Of a stretch of 35,409 bases of DNA, positions 7,482-16,720 are shown piece by piece. The position numbers were made by a program, and so were the translations under genes. The stretch lies in contig DUQJ01000071.1 in assembly GCA_012837865.1 (NCBI GenBank), positions 1 to 35,409 of the forward strand, read 5' to 3'. The DNA is from Clostridiales bacterium. Lineage in GTDB: Bacteria; Bacillota; Clostridia; Lachnospirales; Lachnospiraceae. Position 1 is the stretch's first letter. The number at the start of each line of letters is the position of its first letter. The notes under the pieces are model-generated. The model saw nothing but the letters and a program-made list of their open reading frames with translations, did no database searches and was not told the origin of the DNA.

Positions 7482-7772
7482 TTAATATAATTCAATATCA
7501 TCATTAAGTTCTTTAAATAAATTGCCTATTAAAATCATTTCGTTTTCATCTTCTAAAATTTCATAAACAGCTTCTTCATATTCATTTCTTGAAACTTCTT
7601 TTAATATAAGAGCTGTATCGTATTCTTCATCATCATTATCATCTTCTTCTATAAAATCTAAAGGGCATACTAACAAATATTCTTTCCCTACTAATTTAGT
7701 TCTTTCTATAATTTCAAAACGTATTTCTTCGCCATTATCATCAGTAAATACTAATATATTTTCTTGTTCCAA
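7482..7772 (-). CDS. DUF1292 family acidic small protein (YrzB-like)
   Basis: About 96 residues, strongly acidic, with ENILVFTDDNGEEIRFEIIE, DFIEEDDNDDEEYDTALILK and YEEAVYEILEDENEMILI. This is the DUF1292/YrzB pattern. Function is not known. The gene is nearly always found between ruvX and downstream cluster genes, as here. The longest frame would begin at GTG 7781, but that codon overlaps the likely ribosome binding site GAAAGGT; TTG 7772-7770, 7 bases after it, is the better start. Confidence 0.8.
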   Translation of the reverse strand: MEQENILVFTDDNGEEIRFEIIERTKLVGKEYLLVCPLDFIEEDDNDDEEYDTALILKEVSRNEYEEAVYEILEDENEMILIGNLFKELNDDIELY

Positions 7773-7809
7773 TTTTTTCACCTTTCATTAATAACTTTAA
7801 GTAATGTCT

Positions 7810-8244
7810 TTATAAATTCTTTTTAAAACTTAAATGGTCTAAATAACCCTGCAATATAAAGGTCGCTGCTATTTTATCTACAAACTCTGATTTTTTCTTA
7901 TAATTCATGCCAGCTTGATCAAGTATCTGGTGAGCAGCTACAGTTGTTAATCTCTCATCCCATAATATTACTTCGACACCTGTCCTAGTTGTGAGTTTAT
8001 GGGCGAAATCCGTTGCTTTTATTGCACTCTTACCAATTGAATTATTTAAATGTTTTGGATAGCCAACAACTATCTTCTCAACTTCGTATTCAGCAATTAA
8101 TTCTTCTATTCTAGCTAGAGTTCTCCGTAATTTGTTTTCTTCTTTTCTTCTAATTGTTTCGATTCCTTGCGCTGTCAATAATAAGGGGTCGCTAATAGCA
8201 ACTCCAATAGCCACAGTTCCATAATCAAGTCCCATTATCCTCAT
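7810..8244 (-). CDS. ruvX: Putative Holliday junction resolvase/pre-16S rRNA nuclease RuvX (YqgF)
   Basis: 144 residues, normal length. RNase H-like fold motifs are [17 protein letters not shown] near the N-terminus, [15 protein letters not shown] in the middle, and [10 protein letters not shown] followed by a late [13 protein letters not shown] segment, with acidic residues in the expected places. The family is described both as a Holliday junction resolvase-like protein and, in E. coli, as the nuclease finishing the 16S rRNA 5' end. The neighbours ireB (39 bases upstream) and DUF1292 are the conserved B. subtilis order yrzL-yrrK-yrzB. The upstream AAAGGT is about 10 bases from the ATG. Confidence 0.9.
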   Translation of the reverse strand: MRIMGLDYGTVAIGVAISDPLLLTAQGIETIRRKEENKLRRTLARIEELIAEYEVEKIVVGYPKHLNNSIGKSAIKATDFAHKLTTRTGVEVILWDERLTTVAAHQILDQAGMNYKKKSEFVDKIAATFILQGYLDHLSFKKNL

Positions 8245-8283
8245 GTAAATTCATACCTTTCGTCAAAATTGACTTAATATCGA

Positions 8284-8538
8284 TTATAGCTTTTCAATAT
8301 ACTTTGTCAATAACTCCTCAATAATCTCATCTCTTTCAACCTTCATTATCAAGCTTCTCGCACCTTTATGGCTTGTAATATAAGTTGGATCCCCAGACAT
8401 AATATAACCTACAATTTGACTAACAGGGTTGTAGCCTTTTTCAGTTAAGGCTAAATATACTGATTTAACTACATCACCAACAACTATCTCAGTATCTTTT
8501 TGAACTTTAAAAAATTGTGTATTATTTGCCTTTTGCAT
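8284..8538 (-). CDS. IreB family regulatory protein (DUF965)
   Basis: 84 residues, the expected length. Sequence VVKSVYLALTEKGYNPVSQIVGYIMSGDPTYITSHKGAR is the highly conserved core of the IreB/YrzL family. In Enterococcus faecalis IreB is phosphorylated on N-terminal threonines by the PASTA kinase IreK and modulates cephalosporin resistance. Only T7 and T16 are candidates near the N-terminus here, so the phosphosite is uncertain. In B. subtilis the gene follows alaS; here mtaB stands upstream instead. ATG start with AAGGACG 8-10 bases upstream. Confidence 0.88.
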   Translation of the reverse strand: MQKANNTQFFKVQKDTEIVVGDVVKSVYLALTEKGYNPVSQIVGYIMSGDPTYITSHKGARSLIMKVERDEIIEELLTKYIEKL

Positions 8539-8574
8539 TATTTCACGTCCTTTTTATCTAATAGTCCTTATATT

Positions 8575-8603
8575 ATTCTAATATACTTTAACATATAATT
8601 CAA
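8575..8603 (-). promoter_or_regulatory. Possible internal sigma-A promoter before ireB
   Basis: TTGAAT (8603-8598) and TAGAAT (8580-8575), 17 bases apart, on the minus strand; the -35 box overlaps the mtaB stop codon. It would let the ireB-ruvX-fur-rnj group be transcribed apart from mtaB. AT-rich context makes chance matches likely. Confidence 0.35.
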
Positions 8604-9940
8604 TTCATTATTTCACAAAGCATTATTTCATCATTTAAATAATCTGTGTTTCTAACTTCAATGATCTTATTAAGATAATCAAACTCACTCTTGCTTGCAA
8701 ATGCAAGTTTAATAAATCTTTCATTGTGCCCTAGATAGTATTTAATATTATTTATAATTTCTTCATTTTCAACTAATATTTTATTAGATTTACCAATAAA
8801 ATGTTCCCTATAGTTTTTAGACATTTTAGCCCCTATCCTTATTAGTTCACTACTTCTTTTGCTTTTTATTTGGTTATTAATTTGATTTGGCATTGTTGCA
8901 GCTTTTGTTCCTTCTCTTTTTGAATATTTAAAAACATGAATATTTAAAAAAGTAACTTTTTCTAAAAATTCTTTTGTTTCTTCAAACTCTTCTTCTGTTT
9001 CTCCAGGAAAACCAACAATTATATCAGTTGTAAACGATGGATAATCAAACTCTTTTTTTAATAAAAGTACTTTTTCATAATATTCTTGGGCTGTATACCT
9101 TCTATTCATCCTTTTTAGTACTGTATCAGAACCACTCTGTAACGATAGGTGAAAATGCGGGCAAAATGATTTTATAGAAGAAATAACTTTAACAAATTCT
9201 TCTGTAATAACCATCGGTTCTAATGAACCAAGCCTAATTCTTTCTACACCTTCAACCTTACTTATTTTACTTATAATGTCTGCTAAAGGCATTTTCTCAT
9301 TTATTTCTTTTTTATCTAATAAATCATGGCCATAAGAAGATAAATGTATGCCTGTTAAGACAAATTCTTTATATCCCTTTAACGCTAAAATTTCTACCTC
9401 ATTTAATATCTCTTCCTGATCTCTACTTCTTATCCTACCCCTTACATATGGTATTATACAGTAGGAACAGTATCTATTACATCCCTCTTGAATCTTTATA
9501 AATATTCTTGTTTTATCAGATGTATCTGTTATATTTAATGTTTCATATTCCTGTTTAGAGTTTATATCTATAACTAAATCTTCTTTTGTCTCACTTTTAT
9601 AATAACGGTCAATCATATTGATTATATCAGATTTTTTATTGTTTCCAATAACAATATCAATTTTACAATCTTCTAACAATTCTTCCTCAGCTGCTTGTAC
9701 ATAACATCCTACAGCAACTATAATTGCATTAGGATTTCTTTTTTTAGCTTGATGTAGCATTTGCCTTGATTTTCTATCTGCAATATTAGTAACTGTACAT
9801 GTGTTTACAATATATATATCTGCTTTATCCTTAAAATCAACTATCTCATAACCTTCTTTTTCAAACAGTTCACGCATTGCATCTGTTTCATAGGAATTCA
9901 CTTTGCATCCCAAGGTATAAAATGCTGCTGTTTTATTCAT
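8600..9940 (-). CDS. mtaB: tRNA t6A37 methylthiotransferase MtaB
   Basis: 446 residues. The UPF0004 N-terminal domain carries a [4Fe-4S] triad C12, C48 and C79 (YTLGCKVNSYE, VNTCTVTN, VGCYVQ). The radical SAM domain has C154, C158 and C161 in GCNRYCSYC, and LRLGSLEP/FPGETEEEF-type motifs. The opening FYTLGCKVNSYETDAM and NTCTVTNIADRKSRQ mark the MtaB branch, which makes ms2t6A at position 37 of ANN-reading tRNAs, not MiaB or RimO. A short TRAM-like C-terminus follows. First gene of the long minus-strand cluster; AGAAAGGAAG precedes the ATG. It is divergent from the plus-strand HPr-like gene. Confidence 0.92.
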   Translation of the reverse strand: MNKTAAFYTLGCKVNSYETDAMRELFEKEGYEIVDFKDKADIYIVNTCTVTNIADRKSRQMLHQAKKRNPNAIIVAVGCYVQAAEEELLEDCKIDIVIGNNKKSDIINMIDRYYKSETKEDLVIDINSKQEYETLNITDTSDKTRIFIKIQEGCNRYCSYCIIPYVRGRIRSRDQEEILNEVEILALKGYKEFVLTGIHLSSYGHDLLDKKEINEKMPLADIISKISKVEGVERIRLGSLEPMVITEEFVKVISSIKSFCPHFHLSLQSGSDTVLKRMNRRYTAQEYYEKVLLLKKEFDYPSFTTDIIVGFPGETEEEFEETKEFLEKVTFLNIHVFKYSKREGTKAATMPNQINNQIKSKRSSELIRIGAKMSKNYREHFIGKSNKILVENEEIINNIKYYLGHNERFIKLAFASKSEFDYLNKIIEVRNTDYLNDEIMLCEIMN

Positions 9941-10057
9941 TAAATACTTCCTTTCTAAATAAGAACTTCTATCAAACTACCTAATATACACATGTTTCAT
10001 CATAATTCTTATGGTTTTTGTTATAAAATACATAAGTTTTATTATATACATTGCATA

Positions 10058-10086
10058 TTGACATTTGATAGGGTAAAATATAATAT
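10058..10086 (+). promoter_or_regulatory. Sigma-A promoter for the HPr-like gene
   Basis: A perfect TTGACA at 10058-10063 is followed by TAATAT (10081-10086, 17-base spacer) or TATAAT (10079-10084, 15-base spacer). The start codon is about 30 bases downstream. This is one of the better promoters in the window. Confidence 0.65.
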
Positions 10087-10116
10087 ATAAGTAAGATGAA
10101 AAAAGGAGGATTTACA

Positions 10117-10350
10117 ATGAAAACAATTAAAATTTCTTTAAATTCAATTGACAAAGTAAAATCATTTGTTAACGATGTTACCAAATTTGATACTGATTTT
10201 GACTTAGTATCAGGCAGATACGTAATTGATGCAAAATCAATTATGGGTATCTTTAGTTTAGATTTATCTAAGCCTATCGATTTAAATATCCATAACGAGG
10301 CAACTCTGGATAATATTATCGAAGTATTAAAACCATACACAGTTGAATAA
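10117..10350 (+). CDS. HPr-like protein lacking the phosphorylatable histidine
   Basis: 77 residues from ATG 10117, chosen because AAAGGAGG lies 7 bases upstream; an in-frame ATG at 10096 would start inside the leader. The pattern KTIKISLNSIDKVKSFVNDVTKF...VIDAKSIMGIFSLDL follows the HPr fold, and AKSIMG keeps the equivalent of regulatory Ser46 (here S41). The active-site loop GLHARPA is missing: SIDKVKS stands in its place and there is no His before residue 59. It therefore cannot pass phosphate from enzyme I to sugar permeases in the usual way. It may be a Crh-like regulator (Crh also lacks His15) or serve another purpose. It is a single-gene unit with its own promoter, divergent from mtaB. 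Confidence 0.8.
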   Translation: MKTIKISLNSIDKVKSFVNDVTKFDTDFDLVSGRYVIDAKSIMGIFSLDLSKPIDLNIHNEATLDNIIEVLKPYTVE

Positions 10351-10443
10351 CATCTTCTAACATAATCTTTTAAAGAAGAAGTGTATTATAATATTCCTTT
10401 TAGATAAAAGCAGAATATATATTACATTTCTTTTTTATTTATT

Positions 10444-11622
10444 CTAATCTATATTAATTACTTCAATTGTTTCTAATGCTTCATTTACTAATCCTTCTAT
10501 TTTCTCTTCTAGTTTTTTTTCTGATCTTATTATTGCTTTTATATTAGGTTTTGTAACTGGATGTTTAGCTACAAATATGGTGCAGCAATCTTCAAACGGT
10601 TGTATTGAAGTTTCATAAGTATCTATATTATCTGAAATATTTATAATATCCTGCTTATCAAATGCTATTAATGGTCTAAACACTGGTAGGCTACATACCT
10701 CATTTGTTGCAGCTAGGCTTTGAATTGTTTGACTTGCAACCTGTCCAATACTTTCTCCTGTTATTAAACCTAAGCAGCCTTCTTCAATTGCAATCTTCTC
10801 TGCAATTTTCATCATATACCTTCTCATAATAATAGTTAATTCTTCATGTGGACATTGATCATATATATATAATTGAATATCTGTAAAATTCACAACATTT
10901 AATTTAATACTTCCTGTGTATTTAGAAATCTTTTTAGCCAAATCAACTACTTTTTGTTTAGCTCTTTCACTTGTATATGGTGGTGCATGAAAATATGTTG
11001 CTGAAATTGATACTCCTCTTTTTGCAATCATATAGCCTGCTACAGGACTATCTATCCCACCAGATAACAACAACATCGCTTTACCATTGCTACCTACAGG
11101 CATACCGCCAGGCCCTTTAATAGAATCAGTGTAAAAATATGTTTGTGTTCTAATTTCAATTGTAATTCTCTTTTGTGGCTTATGAACATCTACTTTTAAT
11201 TCTGGAAATCTATCTAAAAGATAGGATCCCATTGCCGAACACATTTGAGGTGAATTTAAGGGATATCTTTTATCAGCTCTCTTTGCTTCAACCTTAAAAG
11301 TAAAGTCTTTTGTAGGATATTTTAGATCTATATAATCTCCTACTTCTTTCGTTATAACATCCCATGAATTATCGTTTGCAACTACAACAGGACAAATATA
11401 AGCAATACCAAATACCTTGTTTAAAGCTGCAATCGCTTCGTCAAAATCATACTCTCCTAAACATTGAACAAATAACCTTCCCTGCTCTTTTATTACATTA
11501 AACCTACCAACAGGTTCTAGACCTACTTTTGTTCTATTTATTAAAGCATTTTCAAACATATATCTATTTTTACCTTTTAAGCCGATTTCAGCGTATTTAA
11601 TCAAAAAAGCTTTATATAACAT
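10444..11622 (-). CDS. thiI: tRNA 4-thiouridine synthase ThiI
   Basis: 392 residues. An N-terminal ferredoxin-like/THUMP region (about 1-165) is followed by the PP-loop ATPase motif SGGIDS at 187-192 and the cysteine pair in FEDCCTIF (about 346-347), one of which matches the catalytic Cys344 of E. coli. The C-terminal rhodanese domain of the E. coli protein is absent, as is usual in Firmicutes. The enzyme adenylates U8 of tRNA and inserts sulfur. It starts 26 bases after the cysteine desulfurase gene, which is the expected sulfur donor. AAAGGG lies 7 bases before the ATG. Its 3' end faces the HPr-like gene, with no clear terminator between. Confidence 0.93.
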   Translation of the reverse strand: MLYKAFLIKYAEIGLKGKNRYMFENALINRTKVGLEPVGRFNVIKEQGRLFVQCLGEYDFDEAIAALNKVFGIAYICPVVVANDNSWDVITKEVGDYIDLKYPTKDFTFKVEAKRADKRYPLNSPQMCSAMGSYLLDRFPELKVDVHKPQKRITIEIRTQTYFYTDSIKGPGGMPVGSNGKAMLLLSGGIDSPVAGYMIAKRGVSISATYFHAPPYTSERAKQKVVDLAKKISKYTGSIKLNVVNFTDIQLYIYDQCPHEELTIIMRRYMMKIAEKIAIEEGCLGLITGESIGQVASQTIQSLAATNEVCSLPVFRPLIAFDKQDIINISDNIDTYETSIQPFEDCCTIFVAKHPVTKPNIKAIIRSEKKLEEKIEGLVNEALETIEVINID

Positions 11623-11648
11623 ACGATTTCCCTTTCTAAATTTCCCTT

Positions 11649-12830
11649 TTATTTTGCTTGATATCTACGTAAAATAGGTAGAATCTTTTTTATTTCTTCC
11701 AATGTGTAATTAATATCTTCTATTAATGTTTCGTCAGAAAATGAAAACCTCAATGTTGATGATAATAATTCATTGTCTAAACCTATCGAGACTAGTGTAC
11801 TACTGCGCTGGGGTTGATTTGAGCTACAAGCAGAGCCAGATGATACATATATACTCTTTTCTGCTAAAGAGTGTAGTAAGACCTCGTTCCGAACTCCTCT
11901 AAAACTTACACTTACAATATGAGGAGCTGTCTTTTTAACTTCTATTTCATTAATTGTATCTGTAAATTCTATACCATTAATGCTTGTACCATCTATTAAT
12001 AAAACTTTTTCTATAAAATACTTCTTTATTTTATAGATATTATTGATTTTGGTATCCATATTGTCAAATGTTTCAATCACGGCTTGGCCAAATCCAGCTA
12101 TTGCAGGTACATTCTCTGTTCCAGACCGGATATTTAATTCTTGACCACCGCCAAATATTATAGGATTAATTCTAGTTTTATTATTAATAAAAAGTGCTCC
12201 TATACCCTTGGGACCATTAATTTTATGTGCACTTATAGACAGCAAATCAATGCCCAATTTTTTAGGATTAATATTTATTTTTCCATAGGCTTGAATAGCA
12301 TCCACATGAATTATAATATCTTGTTTAGCTTCTTTAATTTTATTAATTATCGTTGAAAGGTCTTGAATCGTCCCTATCTCGTTATTTACATATATTATTG
12401 ATATTAATACAGTATCATCTCTTATAAGCTCTATAAGCTCATTTATTATAAGATTACCATATTTATCAACAGAGCAAAAATCAACTTCAAAACCATTATT
12501 CATCAAATGTTTAAGTGGTTCATTTACTGAAGAATGTTCAATCCTTGTTGTAATTATATGATTCCCTCGTCGTTTATTAGCATTCGCCACGCCAATTAAA
12601 GCCAAATTATTTGCTTCTGTCCCACCAGATGTAAATATAACTTCTTTTGCTTCCACTTTTAAACTATTAGCTATAATTTCTCTTGCTTCCTTTATATATT
12701 GCTCTGCATAAAATCCTTTGTTATGAAGTGATGAAGGATTACCGTAATCATTTGATAAGACTGTAATCATTTTGTCTTTTACCGAATCAAAAACCCTTGT
12801 TGTCGCTCCATTATCTAAATAAATCTCCAT
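11649..12830 (-). CDS. Cysteine desulfurase, NifS/IscS family, thiI partner
   Basis: 393 residues. Class V aminotransferase fold: YLDNGATTR at the N-terminus, FTSGGTEANNLAL, substrate-base His near 99 (RIEHSS), PLP-binding K203 in SISAHKINGPKG, and the catalytic persulfide cysteine C335 in SSGSACSSNQP on a long mobile loop. It removes sulfur from cysteine for transfer to acceptors. Being placed immediately upstream of thiI suggests it serves tRNA thiolation (NifZ/YrvO-like specialisation) rather than general Fe-S assembly; no iscU/sufU is nearby. The binding site is weak (AGGCGAAATA before ATG). Confidence 0.9.
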   Translation of the reverse strand: MEIYLDNGATTRVFDSVKDKMITVLSNDYGNPSSLHNKGFYAEQYIKEAREIIANSLKVEAKEVIFTSGGTEANNLALIGVANANKRRGNHIITTRIEHSSVNEPLKHLMNNGFEVDFCSVDKYGNLIINELIELIRDDTVLISIIYVNNEIGTIQDLSTIINKIKEAKQDIIIHVDAIQAYGKININPKKLGIDLLSISAHKINGPKGIGALFINNKTRINPIIFGGGQELNIRSGTENVPAIAGFGQAVIETFDNMDTKINNIYKIKKYFIEKVLLIDGTSINGIEFTDTINEIEVKKTAPHIVSVSFRGVRNEVLLHSLAEKSIYVSSGSACSSNQPQRSSTLVSIGLDNELLSSTLRFSFSDETLIEDINYTLEEIKKILPILRRYQAK

Positions 12831-12874
12831 TATTTCGCCTACTCTTTTTATATTTTACTATTTACAATTAATTT

Positions 12875-13741
12875 TCAGTATATCATATATGAAATATTTT
12901 TAATAGATTGATTTTCCAATGCTTTTAATATGTAATAGGGATTAACACTCATTTCTCCATTATTATCTACATATATACCCATATGCAGATGAACTGGGAA
13001 CATATCAATTGTAGCTTCTGGTCCATATCCACTATTACCCATAAAACCAAGTAATTGCCCAGCTATCACCATATCACCTTTTTGCAAATTAGGAGAATAT
13101 GAATATAAATGTGCATAATAAAAATAACCACCTGAATGCGTTCTAATTCCTATTCTATATCCACCTTTTTCAAGCCAGCCAATATTTTCAACAACACCAT
13201 CGGTTATACTTACTACTGGAATATTACCTTTTATATCGTCTGAATCAAAGATATCCGTTCCTTCATGTAATCTATCTCCACCATAACTTCTATGAGCATA
13301 CCAACTATTTTCATAATAATAATTAATATTATCATAATCAGGTTTTAGAATTGGAAAGCATTTCAAATCTAAAAAGACTGCCTTATTAAAATTATATAAT
13401 TCAATAAACTTTTCATTATTAGTTAAAGCAGGTAAAGACTTTACAAAAAGCTTTATACTTTTATTCTTTTTATTAATTAAATCATAGTCATTTACCAACA
13501 TATTAAATGTAATATATCCAATATCATTAAAGTATGGGTTTGAATTATCATATAATTCATTATTACAATCTATTATATCACTAGATATTTTCATCTCTCT
13601 ATATGCTTCATAATCAATTTCACTCTTAGTTATATTATTTATAAAAATTTTAGTTATCAAGAATGTATGTTGATTCATAATAATTATAAATAAGATACAA
13701 AGTAAAAATATTTTTATAACTCTCTTTTGACTACTTCTCAT
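12875..13741 (-). CDS. M23 family metallopeptidase, membrane-anchored
   Basis: 288 residues. A basic N-terminus and one hydrophobic segment (about 8-23) give a signal anchor. The C-terminal LytM/M23 domain has its zinc ligands: H159 and D163 in LHEGTD, and HLH 251-253, with H211 in YYAHLY. All catalytic positions are intact, so it is probably an active peptidoglycan endopeptidase outside the membrane. The region 40-145 is not recognised. It sits between a terminator (downstream of the LCP gene) and the cysteine desulfurase. GAGGTG lies 4 bases before the ATG. No coiled coil is evident, unlike EnvC-type activators. Confidence 0.85.
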   Translation of the reverse strand: MRSSQKRVIKIFLLCILFIIIMNQHTFLITKIFINNITKSEIDYEAYREMKISSDIIDCNNELYDNSNPYFNDIGYITFNMLVNDYDLINKKNKSIKLFVKSLPALTNNEKFIELYNFNKAVFLDLKCFPILKPDYDNINYYYENSWYAHRSYGGDRLHEGTDIFDSDDIKGNIPVVSITDGVVENIGWLEKGGYRIGIRTHSGGYFYYAHLYSYSPNLQKGDMVIAGQLLGFMGNSGYGPEATIDMFPVHLHMGIYVDNNGEMSVNPYYILKALENQSIKNISYMIY

Positions 13742-13760
13742 TATACACCTCTTTACATAT

Positions 13761-13801
13761 AAAAACCACGAGACAGCTATGTATTATAACTGTCATCGTG
13801 G
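13761..13801 (-). terminator. Intrinsic terminator after the LCP gene
   Basis: On the minus strand a long stem (CCACGA-GACAG pairing with CTGTC-TCGTGG, one bulged base, arms 13790-13801 and 13766-13776) is followed directly by TTTTTATA. It lies about 48 bases after the LCP stop codon and just before the M23 gene start. Confidence 0.88.
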
Positions 13802-13848
13802 AACACTGTTTAAAGAATTATATGTCCATAGCCAATAATCTATAACAA

Positions 13849-15132
13849 TTAATTACCATTGATTTTTAAATTCTCTGTAGAAATCGATAAAGTTTTAACA
13901 TCGCCAAATATAAATTGATGTAATGCTTCTATATTTTTATCAAAATCAAGTACAAGTGGATCCATTCCCCTGATTGAAACATTGTCTCTAAAGGCTCCAT
14001 CTATAGGTATCCTTAATTGTTCCATATCTCTTGCTCCTGTTTCTAAGAATTTAGAAAGCAGGAATTCAAACTCTTTATCTGTTATATCTGTTGTTAACAT
14101 TGGTAGCATTTTATACATCATAGTTAAAAGTTCAACATTGCTTAAATTCTTATATTTATCAAATATTGCATTTAATATAATTCTATGTCTATCTGTTCTT
14201 CCATAATCATCGCCTTTGCCTGTAATTGCTTTTCTATATCTTACCCTAGAATAACCAAGTGCTTGATTACCATTCATAATCTGTTTTCCAGCTACAACTT
14301 TTCTATTAGATATTTCGGAAATATAATTTGTTCTATTTAAATAGCTTGCCTCTGAAGAAGTGAGTTCAACTTCAACTCCACCTAAGAAGTCAATTATTTG
14401 TTCAAAATTACTAAAATTCACCAACACACAACCATCTATTCGTATATCAAAGTTTTTAGCAATTGTTTGATATAATAATTCAACTCCACCCTTAGAATAG
14501 ACAGAATTTATTTTATTATCATTATATCCCGGTATTTGAACATAACAATCCCTCATAAGAGAAGTTAATTTGATAGATTTTTCTTTTGTATTAATAGTTG
14601 CAATTATAATAAGATCAGTTCGTCCTCTATTTCCATATGAACCAATAGCTTCTTCTCCAAGTAAGAGAATATTATAAGCATAATCTTCATGTCTTCCCTC
14701 TCCATTATTATTTCTAAATATAATGTCTTCAGCTTTAATTTCTGTAAGATTATTTTCATCACTATCTTGCTCTATTAAATCTATATCATCAAAATCATCC
14801 GTTACATCATCAACATCATCAAATTTATTAGTAGATAATGACCATATCTTACCACTAATTTTTTTTAGTAAGGAATGCCCTTGTGGCGTATAAATAAGGA
14901 ATAAAGCAAGTGAACATAACATTACTAATGTTACGGATAGCCCTATTAATAATTTTTTAACATTAAACTTTTTATTTTCTGGTAGCTCTTCATTGGCAGA
15001 TAGTTCTTTCTTTACTTGTTCTGCTAATGATGAATTAATTCCCTCTAATTCTGAATCAACATTTTCATCAAATTCTATATTAGGCATGTAATCATCTGAT
15101 ATCTTATCAGAATCTATTTTATCTTTATCCAT
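13849..15132 (-). CDS. LytR-CpsA-Psr (LCP) family cell-wall glycopolymer transferase
   Basis: 427 residues. A charged cytoplasmic N-terminus of about 60 residues, one membrane helix (about 61-81), an acidic linker (105-119, DDVDDVTDDFDD), then the LCP domain from about 150. Key residues: R171 and D173 in GRTDLIIIATI, R194/D195 in LMRDCYVQIPG, and the late DYGRTDRHRIIL arginines. LCP enzymes move teichoic acid or other polymers from undecaprenyl phosphate to peptidoglycan outside the cell. The gene is followed by a strong terminator and begins 55 bases after the pepD stop; a TATAAT is visible in that gap but without a convincing -35. The long acidic linker is uncommon but not diagnostic. Confidence 0.9.
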   Translation of the reverse strand: MDKDKIDSDKISDDYMPNIEFDENVDSELEGINSSLAEQVKKELSANEELPENKKFNVKKLLIGLSVTLVMLCSLALFLIYTPQGHSLLKKISGKIWSLSTNKFDDVDDVTDDFDDIDLIEQDSDENNLTEIKAEDIIFRNNNGEGRHEDYAYNILLLGEEAIGSYGNRGRTDLIIIATINTKEKSIKLTSLMRDCYVQIPGYNDNKINSVYSKGGVELLYQTIAKNFDIRIDGCVLVNFSNFEQIIDFLGGVEVELTSSEASYLNRTNYISEISNRKVVAGKQIMNGNQALGYSRVRYRKAITGKGDDYGRTDRHRIILNAIFDKYKNLSNVELLTMMYKMLPMLTTDITDKEFEFLLSKFLETGARDMEQLRIPIDGAFRDNVSIRGMDPLVLDFDKNIEALHQFIFGDVKTLSISTENLKINGN

Positions 15133-15187
15133 ATTATCATCTCCTAGTTGTTAGCTATCTAAATTTTACAGCAATACTATTATATCA

Positions 15188-16678
15188 CTATAATATCTTT
15201 TCTTCTATCACTTTTTCTAAATATTTATAAACATTAATAGTTGATGTTATACTCACTCTTTCATCAATGGTATGAACATCATACATATCAGGTCCTATAG
15301 ATACAATATCTAGCTCTGGCATCTTTTTACTTATTAATCCGCATTCAAGGCCTGCATGAATTGCTTCAACTTTTATATCTTTATTATATTCTTTTAAATA
15401 TATTCTTTTCAAGTGTTCCCTAAGCTTTGATTCCGCTTTAAACTCCCATGCTGGATATTCATTTCTTACTTTATAATCACCACCAATAAAATTAGTTGCG
15501 TATTCAAGTTTATTACTCATAAAGTTTTTATAGCTTTCAACTGAGCTCCTTATCGAACTACAAAACTCTGCTGAATCATCATTTAATTTAAACATTCCAA
15601 GGTTAAGTGAACTCTCAACTAAACCTTCCATACTTTGACTCATTACTTGAACTCCATAAGGTATGTTTATTAAATGGAATAACACCTTTTCAAATGACCG
15701 TGAATCTATTGGCATATACTCACCATCTTCTAGATCTTGAATCTCATAATCCAAATACGGTTCGCTATTAGATAATTCTTTTTGTAATATATTTATAAGT
15801 TCATTGATTTTATCTTTTATTCCTTTGAACTGATCTAATAAATTAACATCAATTGGCTCCTTTATAGATGATACAGGTATAAATATCTCAGCTTCTGCTT
15901 CCCTTGGAATCACATTATCTTTAAATCCACCAAACATATCTATTAAACTAAAGGAGTAAAAAGCTCTTAATTCAAATAATAATCTAGCTAATAATTTAGT
16001 TGCATTACTCCTATTCTTATGAATCTCTGATCCTGAATGACCGCCTTTTAACCCTTTTATTCTAATACGGACTTTTTTACCATAATCACTTATTCTAACT
16101 ACTGGTATAGTGGCCGTACCTGTAAGTCCTCCAGCACAGCTAGTTAGCATATGCCCCTCTTCTTCAGAGTCTAAATTAATCATATATTTCGCTTTCAAAT
16201 TAGTAAGGTCGAGTGCCTTAGCACCGTGCATGCCTACTTCTTCATCTGTTGTAATTATTGCTTCTAATCTAGGGTGGTGGAGACCATCATCAGCTAATAT
16301 AGCTAGTATATAAGCTAGTCCAATTCCATCATCTGCTCCTAATGTTGTCCCATCCGCATGTATAAAGTCACCATTAACCAATAATCTTATTTCATCTTTA
16401 TCGAAATCATGAATTGAGTCCGTTTTCTTTTCACAAACCATATCCATATGAGCTTGTAAAATAATTGCTTCTTCATTTTCATAACCCCTTGTAGGGTTTT
16501 TAATAATTATTACATTTCCTGCTTCGTCTTGAACATATTCCAATTCTCGCTCTTTTGCAAATGATACTATAAAGTCACTTATCATTTTCTCATTACCAGA
16601 AGCTCTTGGAATTTTTGATATTTCACTAAAATATTTGAAAACATCTTTGTAGTCTCTCTCAGTTAATATATTATTCAT
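15188..16678 (-). CDS. pepD: Aminoacyl-histidine dipeptidase (PepD, M20 family)
   Basis: 496 residues, usual length. M20 metal and catalytic residues are visible: H77 and D79 (QAHMDMV), D116 (TTLGADDGIG), E146/E147 (TTDEEVGMHGA) and D170 (MINLDSEEEG), with HAGLECG near the C-terminus. The lid domain lies between. PepD cleaves Xaa-His dipeptides such as carnosine in the cytoplasm and serves peptide use. It follows the UPF0210 gene by 42 bases on the same strand, and GGAAGGG lies upstream of its ATG, so it may end the polA-to-pepD operon. Confidence 0.92.
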   Translation of the reverse strand: MNNILTERDYKDVFKYFSEISKIPRASGNEKMISDFIVSFAKERELEYVQDEAGNVIIIKNPTRGYENEEAIILQAHMDMVCEKKTDSIHDFDKDEIRLLVNGDFIHADGTTLGADDGIGLAYILAILADDGLHHPRLEAIITTDEEVGMHGAKALDLTNLKAKYMINLDSEEEGHMLTSCAGGLTGTATIPVVRISDYGKKVRIRIKGLKGGHSGSEIHKNRSNATKLLARLLFELRAFYSFSLIDMFGGFKDNVIPREAEAEIFIPVSSIKEPIDVNLLDQFKGIKDKINELINILQKELSNSEPYLDYEIQDLEDGEYMPIDSRSFEKVLFHLINIPYGVQVMSQSMEGLVESSLNLGMFKLNDDSAEFCSSIRSSVESYKNFMSNKLEYATNFIGGDYKVRNEYPAWEFKAESKLREHLKRIYLKEYNKDIKVEAIHAGLECGLISKKMPELDIVSIGPDMYDVHTIDERVSITSTINVYKYLEKVIEEKIL

Positions 16679-16720
16679 TATTATACCCTTCCTGTGATAT
16701 GTTTTTATAGTTATTCCGAA

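Noticed and set aside
9981-10340. Open frame of about 119 codons on the minus strand covering the HPr-like gene.
   Set aside because: It is the complement of the HPr-like gene, has no ribosome binding site, and its composition (hydrophobic and Tyr/Ile-rich) is that of a shadow frame.
10351-10443. Possible terminator or structured RNA between the convergent HPr-like and thiI genes.
   Set aside because: Only short imperfect stems (TCTTCT/AGAAGA, CTTTTA-GA-TAAAAG with a two-base loop) were found, none followed by a clear T run.
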